Assembly (NCBI GenBank): GCA_034422735.1
Contig: DAOUJL010000052.1
Location: 31,972-95,971, forward strand
Source: CATOSD01 sp034422735
Lineage (GTDB): Bacteria > Chloroflexota > Dehalococcoidia > Lucifugimonadales > CATOSD01
Direction of reading: 5' to 3'
Length of the DNA stretch: 64,000 nucleotides
The stretch's first letter is position 1; the number at the start of each line of letters is the position of its first letter. The translations under genes were made by a program, and so were the position numbers. Of this stretch, positions 8,519 to 16,405 are shown piece by piece. The notes below the pieces were generated by a model. It was not told the DNA's origin and made no database searches. It saw only the letters and a program-made list of their open reading frames with translations.

Positions 8519-8650
8519 CGCGAGGCAGCCGCCGAGTACCCGAACAACCACAATGTGCGAGCCAAGCTACGCCAACTACTTCAATCGCTGTGCGGCCTGG
8601 GACTGATAGACCGCGTAAGTCCCGGACAATACAGACGCACAATGAACTGA
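8519..8650 (+). pseudogene. In-frame remainder of the PLD protein after a premature stop
   Basis: Directly after TAA 8516-8518 the same frame continues for 43 sense codons to TGA 8648-8650, encoding REAAAEYPNNHNVRAKLRQ followed by LLQSLCGLGLIDRVSPGQYR. This is the end of a DpnI/Dam-replacing-type winged-helix domain (pattern YPNN-NV-AK-RQ-LQ-L---GLI---GQYR), whose beginning, EFRLQDFYDVW, lies just before the stop. The intact protein would be about 274 residues. Confidence 0.7.
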
Positions 8651-8695
8651 CCACCCGGCTGTTCTGTGATTCATCAGACGAGGTGAAAGACCCTA

Positions 8696-8920
8696 ATGGC
8701 AACCGATGCAAATGATGAGCCCGCCAAGGATGCCTGTCGCAATTGTGGTTCAACCGAGGTCGGCGGAAACTCTGACACGTACCCGGTATTCCGCGCAGAA
8801 GGAGACAAGCTGATTTACTTGCACTCTGAATCCAATGAACGGGGGGTTCTGGCGCTCTACTGCAATGAATGCGGCAAGAGGATCGAAGTTGACGACATTG
8901 GCGAGTTAGTGGTTGTGTAG
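8696..8920 (+). CDS. Small zinc-ribbon protein, unknown function
   Basis: 74 residues from ATG 8696, with GAGGTG about 12 bases upstream. Two CxxC pairs (CRNCG near residue 15 and CNECG near residue 56) flank a beta-rich segment, as expected for a single zinc ribbon. It follows the PLD gene by 45 bases in the same direction and shares its lower GC content, so the two may be one acquired unit. Function unknown. Confidence 0.6.
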   Translation: MATDANDEPAKDACRNCGSTEVGGNSDTYPVFRAEGDKLIYLHSESNERGVLALYCNECGKRIEVDDIGELVVV

Positions 8921-9250
8921 CCGCCGGTCCGGTTCGCAAAGTTGGCGTAATGCGAGATTGCGTGAGGGCAGAGCCTGGGCAACGCCCGGCCCCTATCCGA
9001 CCGCCACCGTCTTTGCCCTCCCGTATCCGACGCCTTGCCGTGCAGAATATCGCAACCCTCTCCAAGACGTCGACGGAGTTTTCAAATGTGCCCGTGCCCA
9101 ACATAACCATTGTACTATCACATTATCGGACCACGAGGCTTCCGGTCCGAGGCTAGGGGGTGGTGGTGTGAGGGGGGATGTCATCGCCAGAAGCAACTTC
9201 ATTTACGGGAGGCACATTCCGAGATCGCAATGCCTAGCCCCTATCGCGCA
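8921..9250. other. Intergenic region between two convergent accessory genes
   Basis: 330 bases with no supported gene, strong hairpin with T-run, or copy of the dispersed repeat. Confidence 0.5.
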
Positions 9251-9883
9251 TCAAACGCGCCGGATACTCTCCAGTAGCCGAGGTAAGTTTACGTTACCCC
9301 AGCACGCCTGAGTCAGGGCAGCCCCCTGTGGTGGGAATGCTCCGTGTATGACTTTGATCCCCTTGGTACTCAGGAAATCCACCACTGGAATGAAGTCGCG
9401 ATCTGAAGAAAGCAACAGGGCCACATCGTAATTGTCTATCCAGGCCAGGCTTATCATGTCAGTCGCGATGCGAGTGTCGACGCCTTTCTCTTCGGTGCCT
9501 CTCATGTCCGATTGGCATCTCGGGCAACTTGCAATTTCGTGAAGGCAGACTGGACAGGCAGGCCTCCTCAGCCTGCGTTGCCTCTCGAGCATCGTCACAT
9601 GCACTCCTGGGAACTTGTTCAAGACGTTCATTGCCCAGTGTCTAAGGGCCTGGTCCTTCACGCTGCTCGAGTCGTATGACCCGTACACGTTCATGCCCTG
9701 ATACGATAGTGAGGCCGCTGGATCAACCACATTTAGGGACTCTCTTGCCACCACCGGACCAAGGTTATACCAATCTATTCTGAACCCTGGCACCAATCTG
9801 TTGATTGTTAGCTGAAAGTTCCAGAAATCAACAAACACCCTCACCCGTACCCTGTAAAGGCCTTGTGTATTCTCACCGTTCAT
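9251..9883 (-). CDS. NYN-domain (LabA/DUF88-like) protein with zinc-knuckle insertion
   Basis: 210 residues from ATG 9883. Acidic residues of the PIN-like NYN nuclease fold are visible: VFVDFWNFQ (D19, N22), the GVDTRIATDMISLAW helix and LLSSDRDFIPVVDFL, ending with the KGIKVIHGAF strand. A CPVC...CPRC pair (about residues 106-121) forms a likely zinc knuckle inserted in the domain. NYN proteins are predicted metal-dependent RNases; target unknown. The leader contains a complete intrinsic terminator (9904-9930) only 20 bases before the start codon. Lower-GC composition matches the PLD/zinc-ribbon genes next door. Confidence 0.8.
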   Translation of the reverse strand: MNGENTQGLYRVRVRVFVDFWNFQLTINRLVPGFRIDWYNLGPVVARESLNVVDPAASLSYQGMNVYGSYDSSSVKDQALRHWAMNVLNKFPGVHVTMLERQRRLRRPACPVCLHEIASCPRCQSDMRGTEEKGVDTRIATDMISLAWIDNYDVALLLSSDRDFIPVVDFLSTKGIKVIHGAFPPQGAALTQACWGNVNLPRLLESIRRV

Positions 9884-9903
9884 GCGTGAACCATCCAATC
9901 CAC

Positions 9904-9930
9904 AAAAAAAGGGGCGCGAAGTCGCGCCCC
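9904..9930 (-). terminator. Intrinsic terminator in the leader of the NYN gene
   Basis: On the minus strand GGGGCGCGA / TCGCGCCCC forms a 9-bp stem with a 2-base gap, followed directly by seven T residues (9910-9904). It ends 21 bases before the NYN ATG, so transcripts coming from the right would stop there unless antitermination occurs. Confidence 0.75.
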
Positions 9931-10063
9931 TGGGTTTTGATTATCGGACCGCCATTAGTTCCCAAAATAGCGGGTGGCAGCCCGATGGGTGTTAATTGAA
10001 AACAACGATACCGTCGCGACGATGCTCTGTCAAGTCCAATCGACGGCTGAGAGACGCCAGCCC

Positions 10064-10093
10064 CTGGATTCCGGCTCGGGGGCCGGAGTGACG
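10064..10093. repeat. Extragenic palindromic repeat, second family
   Basis: CTGGATTCCGGCTC and GGGGGCCGGAGTGACG form an imperfect hairpin of the widespread CTGGATTCC...GGAATGACG type. Confidence 0.5.
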
Positions 10094-10133
10094 AGAGAGG
10101 GGCACCGTGGGCGCGTGGCAAGGGCAGCCGCTT

Positions 10134-10173
10134 TAGATTCCTCGGCTACGCTCCGCTCCGCTCGGAATGACAG
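10134..10173. repeat. Extragenic repeat of the AGATTCCTCGG...CGGAATGACA type
   Basis: AGATTCCTCGGCTACGCTCC followed by GCTCCGCTCGGAATGACAGG. Complementary ends can pair as a hairpin. Confidence 0.5.
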
Positions 10174-10182
10174 GGTGGGACG

Positions 10183-10250
10183 GCGCTCGGAAGGGCGCCA
10201 GGTGGGGCGCGCTCGGAATGGCGCCAGGTGGGGCGCGCTCGGAATGGCGC
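10183..10250. repeat. 26-bp tandem repeat, about 2.6 units
   Basis: Units start at 10183, 10209 and 10235; each begins GCGCTCGGAA and contains GGCGCCAGGTGGGGC. The first and second units differ at one base; the third is truncated. Confidence 0.8.
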
Positions 10251-10337
10251 GGGCGGGCTTGGTAATCAGGGTTGATTGTTGGCGGGCGTTCTCGGAAACT
10301 GTCTCAGCCGAAGTTGCAAGAGGAGGCTGGATAGGCA

Positions 10338-12077
10338 TTGAGCGCCAGGAGCGTGGAGCAGCCCATAAGGTTCGAGCCGGAGGAGGCCTGCCCGCTGCCG
10401 GTCGCGCTGGTGGTGGGGTTCCAGGGCGCCGCGCTGGTGCTGGCGCCGACGGTGCTGAACGTCGCGATCGCGATACGCTCGTCGGGGCTGGATGACACGC
10501 ACCTGACCTGGGGCGTGTTCGCCGCGATGCTGATTTGCGCGGCGCTCACCGCATTCCAGGCGTTCCAGCTCCGGCGATTCGGCGCGGGCCACATCGTGCT
10601 CGCCTGGCCGGCGGCGATGTTCATCGCGATCATGGTGTCGGCGGTTTCCGCGGGCGGCCTGGAGACGTTCGCGAGCCTTATGGTCGTATGCAGCCTGGTC
10701 CAGGTCGCGCTCGCCTGGTGGCTACCGACGCTGCGGCGGATTATCACGCCGGCGGTCTCCGGCACCGTGACGATGCTGATCGCCGTGAGCGTGCTCCCCA
10801 TCGCGTTCGACAGCGTTCAGGACCTGCCGTCCGGCGCCGATCCGGTGGCGGGCCCGGCGATCGCGGGGGTCACGCTGCTGGCTTCGGTTGTGGCGACGCT
10901 GCGGGCGAGCGGACGGTGGCGGCTGGTCGCGCCGTTCATCAGCATACTGGCGGGATGCGCCGTCGCCGCCGTCTTCGGCGTGCTCGACGGGGACCGTATC
11001 GCCAGCGCCGGCTGGTTCGGCATACCCGAGGTCCCGCCGCTGAGCCTGGACCTCACGCCCGGCGCGGAGTTCTGGGCGCTGCTGCCCTCGTTCGCGATTC
11101 TCACGCTGGTGTTGGGGATAAAGACGATCAGCGACGGCGTGATCATCCAGCAGGGTTCGCGCAGGCTGCCGCGCGCTATCGACTTCCGCAAGATCCAGGG
11201 CATGGTCAGCGTCAACGGCATCGGGATGCTGCTCGGCGGATTCGCCGGCACGCTGCCCACGATGGCCAACGCCTCGTACAGCATATCGCTGATCAACATG
11301 ACCGGCGTCGCGGCGCGCCGGGTCGGGGTCGGTGTGGCGGTGGTCATCGTGACGCTGGCCTTGTTCTCCAAGTTCACCGCGGTGCTGCTGACGATTCCCG
11401 GACCGGTGCTGGGCGCCTACCTGATGCTCGCGATGGGCATCCTGTTCGTCAGCGGCTGCCAGGCGGTGCTCCGCGACGGTCTCGACGCGCGGCGCATGCT
11501 GGTGGTCGCGCTCGCGAGCGCGCTGGGCCTTGGTCTGAACGGCCACCCCGTCGCGCAGGACCTGTTTGGCGAGGAACTGGGCGCGCTGCTCGGCAACGGC
11601 GTCATGATCGGGGCCGTGGTCGCTATAGGGATGACGTTCCTGTTCGAGGCGATGAGCACGCGCCGCTCCCGCCTCGAGGTGACGCTGGACATGGCCTCGC
11701 TCCCGGCGATAGACGCGTTTCTCGCGGGGCTGGCGTCGAGGTCGTCGTGGAACGATGCCTCCACGCAGCGGCTGCGGTCGGCCGGCGAGGAGACCCTGGC
11801 CAGCCTGCTGTCACAGGACGACGATGCCGAAGTCTCTGCCAGCCCGCGACTGGTGATAGTCGCGCGGCCCCAGGACAAGATGGTGGAGCTGGAGTTCGTC
11901 GCCACGACACGCCAGGAGAACATCGAGGACCAACTGGCGTACCTGACCGAGGAAGAGGCGCTGCCAACGCTGGACGACCTGTCCTTGCGGCTGTTGCGCT
12001 ACCACGCGTCCACCGTCCGCCACCAGAAGTTTCACGGCGTGGACATCGTGACGGTGCAGGTGGAGGGCGGGGGGTGA
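10338..12077 (+). CDS. NCS2 (xanthine/uracil) permease family protein with degenerate ATPase-like C-terminal domain
   Basis: 579 residues from TTG 10338 (AGGAGG 11-12 bases upstream). Residues ~20-435 are the membrane transporter: many hydrophobic helices with the family's ITPAVSGTVTMLI region, a PSFAILTLVLGIKTISDG segment and the NGIGMLLGGFAGTLPTMANASYS region of NCS2 carriers. Residues ~450-579 are soluble and resemble the histidine-kinase-like ATPase fold of anti-sigma factors (TQRLRSAGEETLASLL; LSLRLLRYHASTVRHQKFHG). The catalytic Asn of the N-box and a DxGxG motif are not visible, so it probably does not bind ATP normally. Substrate (a purine or pyrimidine) is inferred from family only. 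Confidence 0.8.
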   Translation: MSARSVEQPIRFEPEEACPLPVALVVGFQGAALVLAPTVLNVAIAIRSSGLDDTHLTWGVFAAMLICAALTAFQAFQLRRFGAGHIVLAWPAAMFIAIMVSAVSAGGLETFASLMVVCSLVQVALAWWLPTLRRIITPAVSGTVTMLIAVSVLPIAFDSVQDLPSGADPVAGPAIAGVTLLASVVATLRASGRWRLVAPFISILAGCAVAAVFGVLDGDRIASAGWFGIPEVPPLSLDLTPGAEFWALLPSFAILTLVLGIKTISDGVIIQQGSRRLPRAIDFRKIQGMVSVNGIGMLLGGFAGTLPTMANASYSISLINMTGVAARRVGVGVAVVIVTLALFSKFTAVLLTIPGPVLGAYLMLAMGILFVSGCQAVLRDGLDARRMLVVALASALGLGLNGHPVAQDLFGEELGALLGNGVMIGAVVAIGMTFLFEAMSTRRSRLEVTLDMASLPAIDAFLAGLASRSSWNDASTQRLRSAGEETLASLLSQDDDAEVSASPRLVIVARPQDKMVELEFVATTRQENIEDQLAYLTEEEALPTLDDLSLRLLRYHASTVRHQKFHGVDIVTVQVEGGG

Positions 12078-12093
12078 TCTGACGCGCACTGTC

Positions 12094-12134
12094 AACCCTC
12101 ACCCTAACCCTCTCCCAGTCTTGGGAGAGGGGAC
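12094..12134 (+). repeat. Dispersed palindromic repeat copy
   Basis: Forward copy of the CCCTCTCCC subtype, 17 bases after the permease stop. Confidence 0.8.
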
Positions 12135-12197
12135 TGACGCCTCGCGCGGATAGCCATTCCTCATCGACTCTGAACTGACATAGTCACCTCTATTGAG

Positions 12198-12226
12198 TTG
12201 TGACGTATCAAGTCGTGTGATACAAT
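12198..12226 (+). promoter_or_regulatory. Sigma-70-type promoter of clpC with overlapping inverted repeat
   Basis: TTGTGA (12198-12203), 17-base spacer, TACAAT (12221-12226), 38 bases before the clpC ATG. The spacer and -10 contain the inverted repeat GTATCA (12205-12210) and TGATAC (12218-12223), a possible repressor site. Confidence 0.65.
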
Positions 12227-12263
12227 ACCTCCAAGCGTCGCGTACGGCGCTCAGGAGGCGAAC

Positions 12264-14705
12264 ATGGTACTACGTCCGGAACGGTTCACGGAACAGGCGC
12301 GCGAGGTGCTGGGCAGGTCGCAGGAGATCCTGCGCCGCTACAGGCACACGCAGTGGGAGAGCGAGCACGTGCTGCTGGCGCTGCTGGAGCAGGAGGGCGG
12401 CGTGGCCGCCGATGTGCTCGCGGAAATCGGCGTGTCCGTCGCCGAGGTCCGCGCCGCGCTGGAGTCCCGGCTCGTCCAGTGGCCGAACTTCCAGCGCGAC
12501 GCCAACCAGATCTTCGCGTCGCCCAGGGTGACGGAGATGCTGGCGCGCGCCGACGCGGAGTCGCGGCGCTTCAAGGACGAGTACATCGGCGCCGAGCATC
12601 TGTTGTTGGCGCTGGCGCAGGACGAGGCGGGAGGCGTATCGCAGTCGGTGCTGCGGCAGTTCGGAGTCGACCAGGAGAGCGTCTACCGCTCGCTACAGGC
12701 CGTGCGCGGGAGCAACAGGATCACCGACCCCAAGTCGGAGGAGCGCTACCGCTCGCTGGAACGCTTCAGCGTTGACCTGACGCAGCTCGCGCAGCAGGGC
12801 AAGCTCGACCCGGTGATCGGGCGGGACACCGAGGTTGCGCGCGCGATGCAGACGCTCATTCGCCGGACTAAGAACAACCCTGTGCTCATAGGCGGCGCGG
12901 GCGTGGGCAAGACGGCCATCGCCGAGGGCCTGGCGCAGGCCATCGCGTCCGGCAACGTGCCCGACGAGCTGAAGGAAAGGCGGCTGCTCGCGCTGGACAT
13001 GGGCGCGCTGGTGGCCGGCGCGAAGTTCCGCGGCGAGTTCGAGGAGCGGCTCAAGGCGGTCATGGACGAGGTGCGCCAGGCGGAAGGCGAGGTCATCCTC
13101 TTCATCGACGAGATACACACGGTCGTCGGCGCGGGCGCGGCCGAGGGCGCGCTCGACGCCAGCAACATGCTCAAGCCGGCGCTGGCGCGGGGCGAGCTCC
13201 AGTGCCTGGGCGCCACGACCGTAGAAGGTTACACGAAGAACATCGAGAAGGACGCCGCCCTGGAGCGCCGCTTCCAGCCCATCCTCGTCGAGGAGCCGGA
13301 CACCGAGACCGCGCTGGAGATGCTGCGCTCGCTGCGTCCCAGGTACGAGGCGCACCACAAGGTGGAGATCGAGGACGCGGCGCTGGAGGCCGCGGTGCGG
13401 CTGAGCAGCCGGTACGTGACCGAGCGGCTTCTGCCCGACAAGGCGGTGGACCTGATAGACGAGGCGGCGAGCAAGGTGCGGATAGACTCGCAGATGCTGT
13501 CACCGGAGCTACAGGAAGAGGCGTCGCGGCTGCGCCGGCTGGAGGACGAGGAGCAGGCGGCGTCCAGTTGCGCGGAGTACCAGAAGGCCGCCGAGCTCCG
13601 CGCGGAACGGCTCAGGCTCCAGGAGGAGTTCGAGCGCGCGCTGGCGGAGTCGGGCGGGGACGCGGACGGCGGCAAGACCGTGGACGCCGAGGCGATCGGC
13701 GCGCTGGTGTCCATCTGGACGGGCGTGCCGGTGGACAGGCTGCTCGAGAGCGAGGCGGACAAGCTGGTGCACATGGAGGCGCGGCTGCACGAGCGCGTCA
13801 TCGGGCAGGACGCGGGCATCGCGGCGGTGTCCGACGCCATACGGCGCGCCAGGGCGGGCCTGAGCGATCCCAACCGTCCCTACGGCAGCTTCATATTCCT
13901 GGGGCCCACCGGTGTGGGTAAGACGGAGCTTGCGCGCGCGCTGGCCGAGTACCTGTTCGACGACGAGTCGAACATGGTGCGCATAGACATGTCCGAGTAC
14001 ATGGAGAAGCACACCGTGTCCAGGCTCATCGGCGCGCCGCCGGGCTACGTCGGCTACGACGAGGGCGGACAGCTCACCGAGGCGGTGAGGCGGCGTCCAT
14101 ACCGGCTGGTGCTGTTCGACGAGATCGAGAAGGCGCACCCGGACGTGTTCAACGTGCTGCTCCAGATACTGGAGGACGGCCGGCTGACCGACGGACACGG
14201 CAGGACCGTGGACTTCCGCAACACGCTCGTGATAATGACGAGCAACCTGGGGACGTCGCAGCTTGGCCGCCCCACGGCCGGGTTCGTGCGCGGCGAGGGC
14301 GCGGCGCCGCAGATGCGCGCGTCCATAGAGGACGCGCTGAGAAAGGCGTTCCGGCCGGAGTTCCTGAACCGCATCGACGACATAGTGGTCTTCGATCCGC
14401 TAACCCAGGAGCAGATACTCCGGATCGTGGATCTGATGCTGGCGGACGTGGCCACGCGGCTGGCGGAGCGCGGCGTGGGCATCGAGCTGACGGACGAGGC
14501 CAGGCGCTGGCTGGCTGGCAAGGGCTACGACCCGGTGTACGGGGCGAGGCCGCTGCGCCGGGCGGTGCAGCGGTACGTGGAGAACCCGCTGGCGATGAAG
14601 GTGATTTCGGGCGAGTTCGCCGAGTGCGACACCGTGGTGGTGGACGTGGACGGCGACAGCCTGGGCTTCCGCGAGCGGCGGGAGCGGGTGGCGGTGCCGG
14701 CGTAG
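12264..14705 (+). CDS. clpC: ATP-dependent Clp protease ATP-binding subunit ClpC
   Basis: 813 residues. N-terminal Clp repeat domain (1-145: FTEQAREVLGRSQEIL and DEYIGAEHLLLAL), first AAA+ module with Walker A GGAGVGKT and Walker B ILFIDEIHT, a short middle segment (too short for ClpB's long coiled coil), then a second AAA+ module with GPTGVGKTELARAL and LVLFDEIEKAHPDV and a C-terminal D2-small domain. The length and short middle region fit ClpC rather than ClpB. It unfolds substrates for the ClpP protease, which is not in this window. AGGAGG lies just upstream of the ATG at 12264, and the promoter shows an inverted repeat that could give stress control. Confidence 0.92.
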   Translation: MVLRPERFTEQAREVLGRSQEILRRYRHTQWESEHVLLALLEQEGGVAADVLAEIGVSVAEVRAALESRLVQWPNFQRDANQIFASPRVTEMLARADAESRRFKDEYIGAEHLLLALAQDEAGGVSQSVLRQFGVDQESVYRSLQAVRGSNRITDPKSEERYRSLERFSVDLTQLAQQGKLDPVIGRDTEVARAMQTLIRRTKNNPVLIGGAGVGKTAIAEGLAQAIASGNVPDELKERRLLALDMGALVAGAKFRGEFEERLKAVMDEVRQAEGEVILFIDEIHTVVGAGAAEGALDASNMLKPALARGELQCLGATTVEGYTKNIEKDAALERRFQPILVEEPDTETALEMLRSLRPRYEAHHKVEIEDAALEAAVRLSSRYVTERLLPDKAVDLIDEAASKVRIDSQMLSPELQEEASRLRRLEDEEQAASSCAEYQKAAELRAERLRLQEEFERALAESGGDADGGKTVDAEAIGALVSIWTGVPVDRLLESEADKLVHMEARLHERVIGQDAGIAAVSDAIRRARAGLSDPNRPYGSFIFLGPTGVGKTELARALAEYLFDDESNMVRIDMSEYMEKHTVSRLIGAPPGYVGYDEGGQLTEAVRRRPYRLVLFDEIEKAHPDVFNVLLQILEDGRLTDGHGRTVDFRNTLVIMTSNLGTSQLGRPTAGFVRGEGAAPQMRASIEDALRKAFRPEFLNRIDDIVVFDPLTQEQILRIVDLMLADVATRLAERGVGIELTDEARRWLAGKGYDPVYGARPLRRAVQRYVENPLAMKVISGEFAECDTVVVDVDGDSLGFRERRERVAVPA

Positions 14706-14717
14706 CTGTCCGCTGCT

Positions 14718-14760
14718 TTCACCCTCACCTCAGTCCTCTCCCATCAAGGGAGAGGAGGCC
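14718..14760 (+). repeat. Dispersed palindromic repeat copy at a convergent junction
   Basis: Forward copy (CCTCTCCC/GGGAGAGG subtype) between the clpC stop (14705) and the opposing CoA-transferase stop (14770). Confidence 0.8.
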
Positions 14761-14769
14761 AGAGGTGAC

Positions 14770-15987
14770 TCAGATGATCGCGCCCGCCTCCTTCATGGCG
14801 GTGATGTCGTCCCAGCCGTAGCCCAGCTCGAGCAGCCGGGATTCGGTGTCCTGGCCCAGCTCGGGCGCGGGCCGCGTGGGGCGAGCGGGCGTGCGGTGGA
14901 AGCCCATCGGCGCGCTCACCACCTCGAACTCGCCCTCGTCGTCGTGGGTGAGCGTGGCGGTGTAGCCGTTGGCCCTCACCTGCGGGTCGTCCGCCACCTC
15001 GTCGAGCGACTGCACCGGCGCCCAGATGCAGTTCTCGGCGTCCAGGCGCGCGGCCCACTCCGCCCTGGCGCGGGTGCGGAAGCGCTCCCTCAGCAGCGCC
15101 GTCAGCTCGACGGTGTTGTCGATGCGGCGGAAGTGGTCGCTGTATCGGGAGTCGTGGGTCAGCTCCTCGATCTCCAGCGCGCGGCAGAAGCCCTCCCAGA
15201 AGCGCTCGGACTCTATCATCACCAGCTGCATCCACCTGCCGTCGGCCGTCTCGTAGAAGTTGAACAGCGGGTTGGCGGACCGGTCGCGGCGGTTGCGCTG
15301 GGTGGGCCGGCGCTCGCGCAGGGCGGCCACCGCGTCCGCGCCGATGACCCACAGGCCGGTGTGCAGCAGCGCGCAGTCGATGCGCTGGCCCTCGCCGGAT
15401 CGCTCGCGCTCGAACAGCGCCATGCCTATGGCGGCGGTCATGGCGAGGGACGTGGTCTGGTCGCCCATGCCCGGTCGCTGCTGCACCGGCGGCTCGCCGT
15501 CCTCTCCCAGCGTGCCCATGATGCCGGACCGTGCCCAGAAGGCCGCGTAGTCGAACCCGGAGCGGTCCCGTTCGGGGCCTTCCATGCCGTAGCCGGTGAG
15601 CGCGACGTAGACGATGCGCGGATTGGAGGGGCGGATGTCGTCGTAGCGCAGGCCGTAACGCTCCTGGCGGTGCGGTGTCAGGTTGGTGACCATCACGTCG
15701 CTCTGGGCGGCCAGCTTGCGCACCGCCTCCTGGCCGAGCGGGTGGCGCAGGTTGACGCCCATGCTGCTCTTGCCGCGGTTGAGTAGCTGGAAGCCCGTGT
15801 TCAGGCCCCCATCGCTGGGGATGATGCCCCGCGTCGCGATGGCGATGTTGCGGACGGCGTCGCCGGTCTCGGGGTGCTCGACCTTCACGACGTCCGCGCC
15901 CATGTCGGCCAGCATGGCACACGCGGAGGGCGCGGCGACCCAGTTGGCGACTTCCAGCACCTTTATGCCGTCGAGCAGTCCGGGCAT
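14770..15987 (-). CDS. CaiB/BaiF family III CoA-transferase
   Basis: 405 residues, the normal length. Family features: LLDGIKVLEVANWVAAP at the start, LADMGADVVKVEHPETGD, LNRGKSSMGVNL and the catalytic Asp176 in RPGMGDQTTS. These enzymes move CoA between an acyl-CoA donor and a carboxylic acid acceptor through an aspartyl-CoA intermediate. The acid substrate cannot be read from the sequence. A GGAGG-like site (complement of CCTCC) lies a few bases before ATG 15987. The gene is divergent from a small Tat-signal protein and is likely monocistronic. Confidence 0.88.
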   Translation of the reverse strand: MPGLLDGIKVLEVANWVAAPSACAMLADMGADVVKVEHPETGDAVRNIAIATRGIIPSDGGLNTGFQLLNRGKSSMGVNLRHPLGQEAVRKLAAQSDVMVTNLTPHRQERYGLRYDDIRPSNPRIVYVALTGYGMEGPERDRSGFDYAAFWARSGIMGTLGEDGEPPVQQRPGMGDQTTSLAMTAAIGMALFERERSGEGQRIDCALLHTGLWVIGADAVAALRERRPTQRNRRDRSANPLFNFYETADGRWMQLVMIESERFWEGFCRALEIEELTHDSRYSDHFRRIDNTVELTALLRERFRTRARAEWAARLDAENCIWAPVQSLDEVADDPQVRANGYTATLTHDDEGEFEVVSAPMGFHRTPARPTRPAPELGQDTESRLLELGYGWDDITAMKEAGAII

Positions 15988-16092
15988 GAGGGACCTCCGT
16001 GGGTGGGATATGGGATTGGAGCGCGGGGGCGCAGGGCTAGGTTATGAAGAGGGCCGCTGCGTGTCAAGAATTTTCCAGTGGCCGAGTTCGGC

Positions 16093-16121
16093 TTGCCGGA
16101 CACTCAGGCTTGCCATATAAT
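16093..16121 (+). promoter_or_regulatory. Strong sigma-70-type promoter of the Tat-signal peptide gene
   Basis: TTGCCG (16093-16098), 17-base spacer, perfect TATAAT (16116-16121); the start codon is about 50 bases downstream. Confidence 0.7.
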
Positions 16122-16170
16122 TGACGGCGCGTCATCACACGGCGCACACCACCACGGAGGACACGCGGCT

Positions 16171-16356
16171 ATGGACAAGAAGACGGACAGCAAGCGCGGG
16201 CTATCCCGCAGGGACTTCCTCAAGGGCCTGCCGCTGGGTATCGCGGGCGCGCTGGCCGTTGGTTCGCTGCTGCCCAAGGTGATCCGCAGGGGCCGCCGTT
16301 CCGAGCTGCCGCCCGATTCCATCTTCACCCCCGCCGACGGCTCGAACGCCGCGTAG
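16171..16356 (+). CDS. Very small twin-arginine signal protein
   Basis: 61 residues from ATG 16171, with GGAGG 11 bases upstream. Residues 12-20 are a canonical Tat motif (SRRDFLKG) followed by a hydrophobic h-region (LPLGIAGALAVGSLLP) and only about 25 polar residues. There is no cofactor-binding domain, so it resembles the tiny Tat-signal proteins sometimes found near dehydrogenases, but no dehydrogenase is adjacent. The strong promoter and good ribosome site argue that it is expressed. The frame could start at 16078, inside the promoter, which is unlikely. Confidence 0.7.
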   Translation: MDKKTDSKRGLSRRDFLKGLPLGIAGALAVGSLLPKVIRRGRRSELPPDSIFTPADGSNAA

Positions 16357-16359
16357 GGC

Positions 16360-16401
16360 GTCACCCCCATCCTAACCTTCCCCCTGCGAGGGGGAAGGGA
16401 C
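16360..16401 (+). repeat. Dispersed palindromic repeat copy at a convergent junction
   Basis: Forward copy between the Tat-protein stop (16356) and the hydrolase stop (16406); it fills the whole gap. Confidence 0.85.
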
Positions 16402-16405
16402 TTGG

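Larger units (their letters stand above)
9931..10337. other. Intergenic region rich in short repeats
   Basis: Contains two extragenic repeat fragments and a 26-bp tandem repeat (listed separately). No gene is supported. It should hold the promoters of the divergent NYN and permease genes, but no good -35/-10 pair was found by eye. Confidence 0.5.

Noticed and set aside
10183..10250. CRISPR-like tandem repeats before the permease
   Set aside because: The units abut without spacers, so this is a simple tandem duplication.
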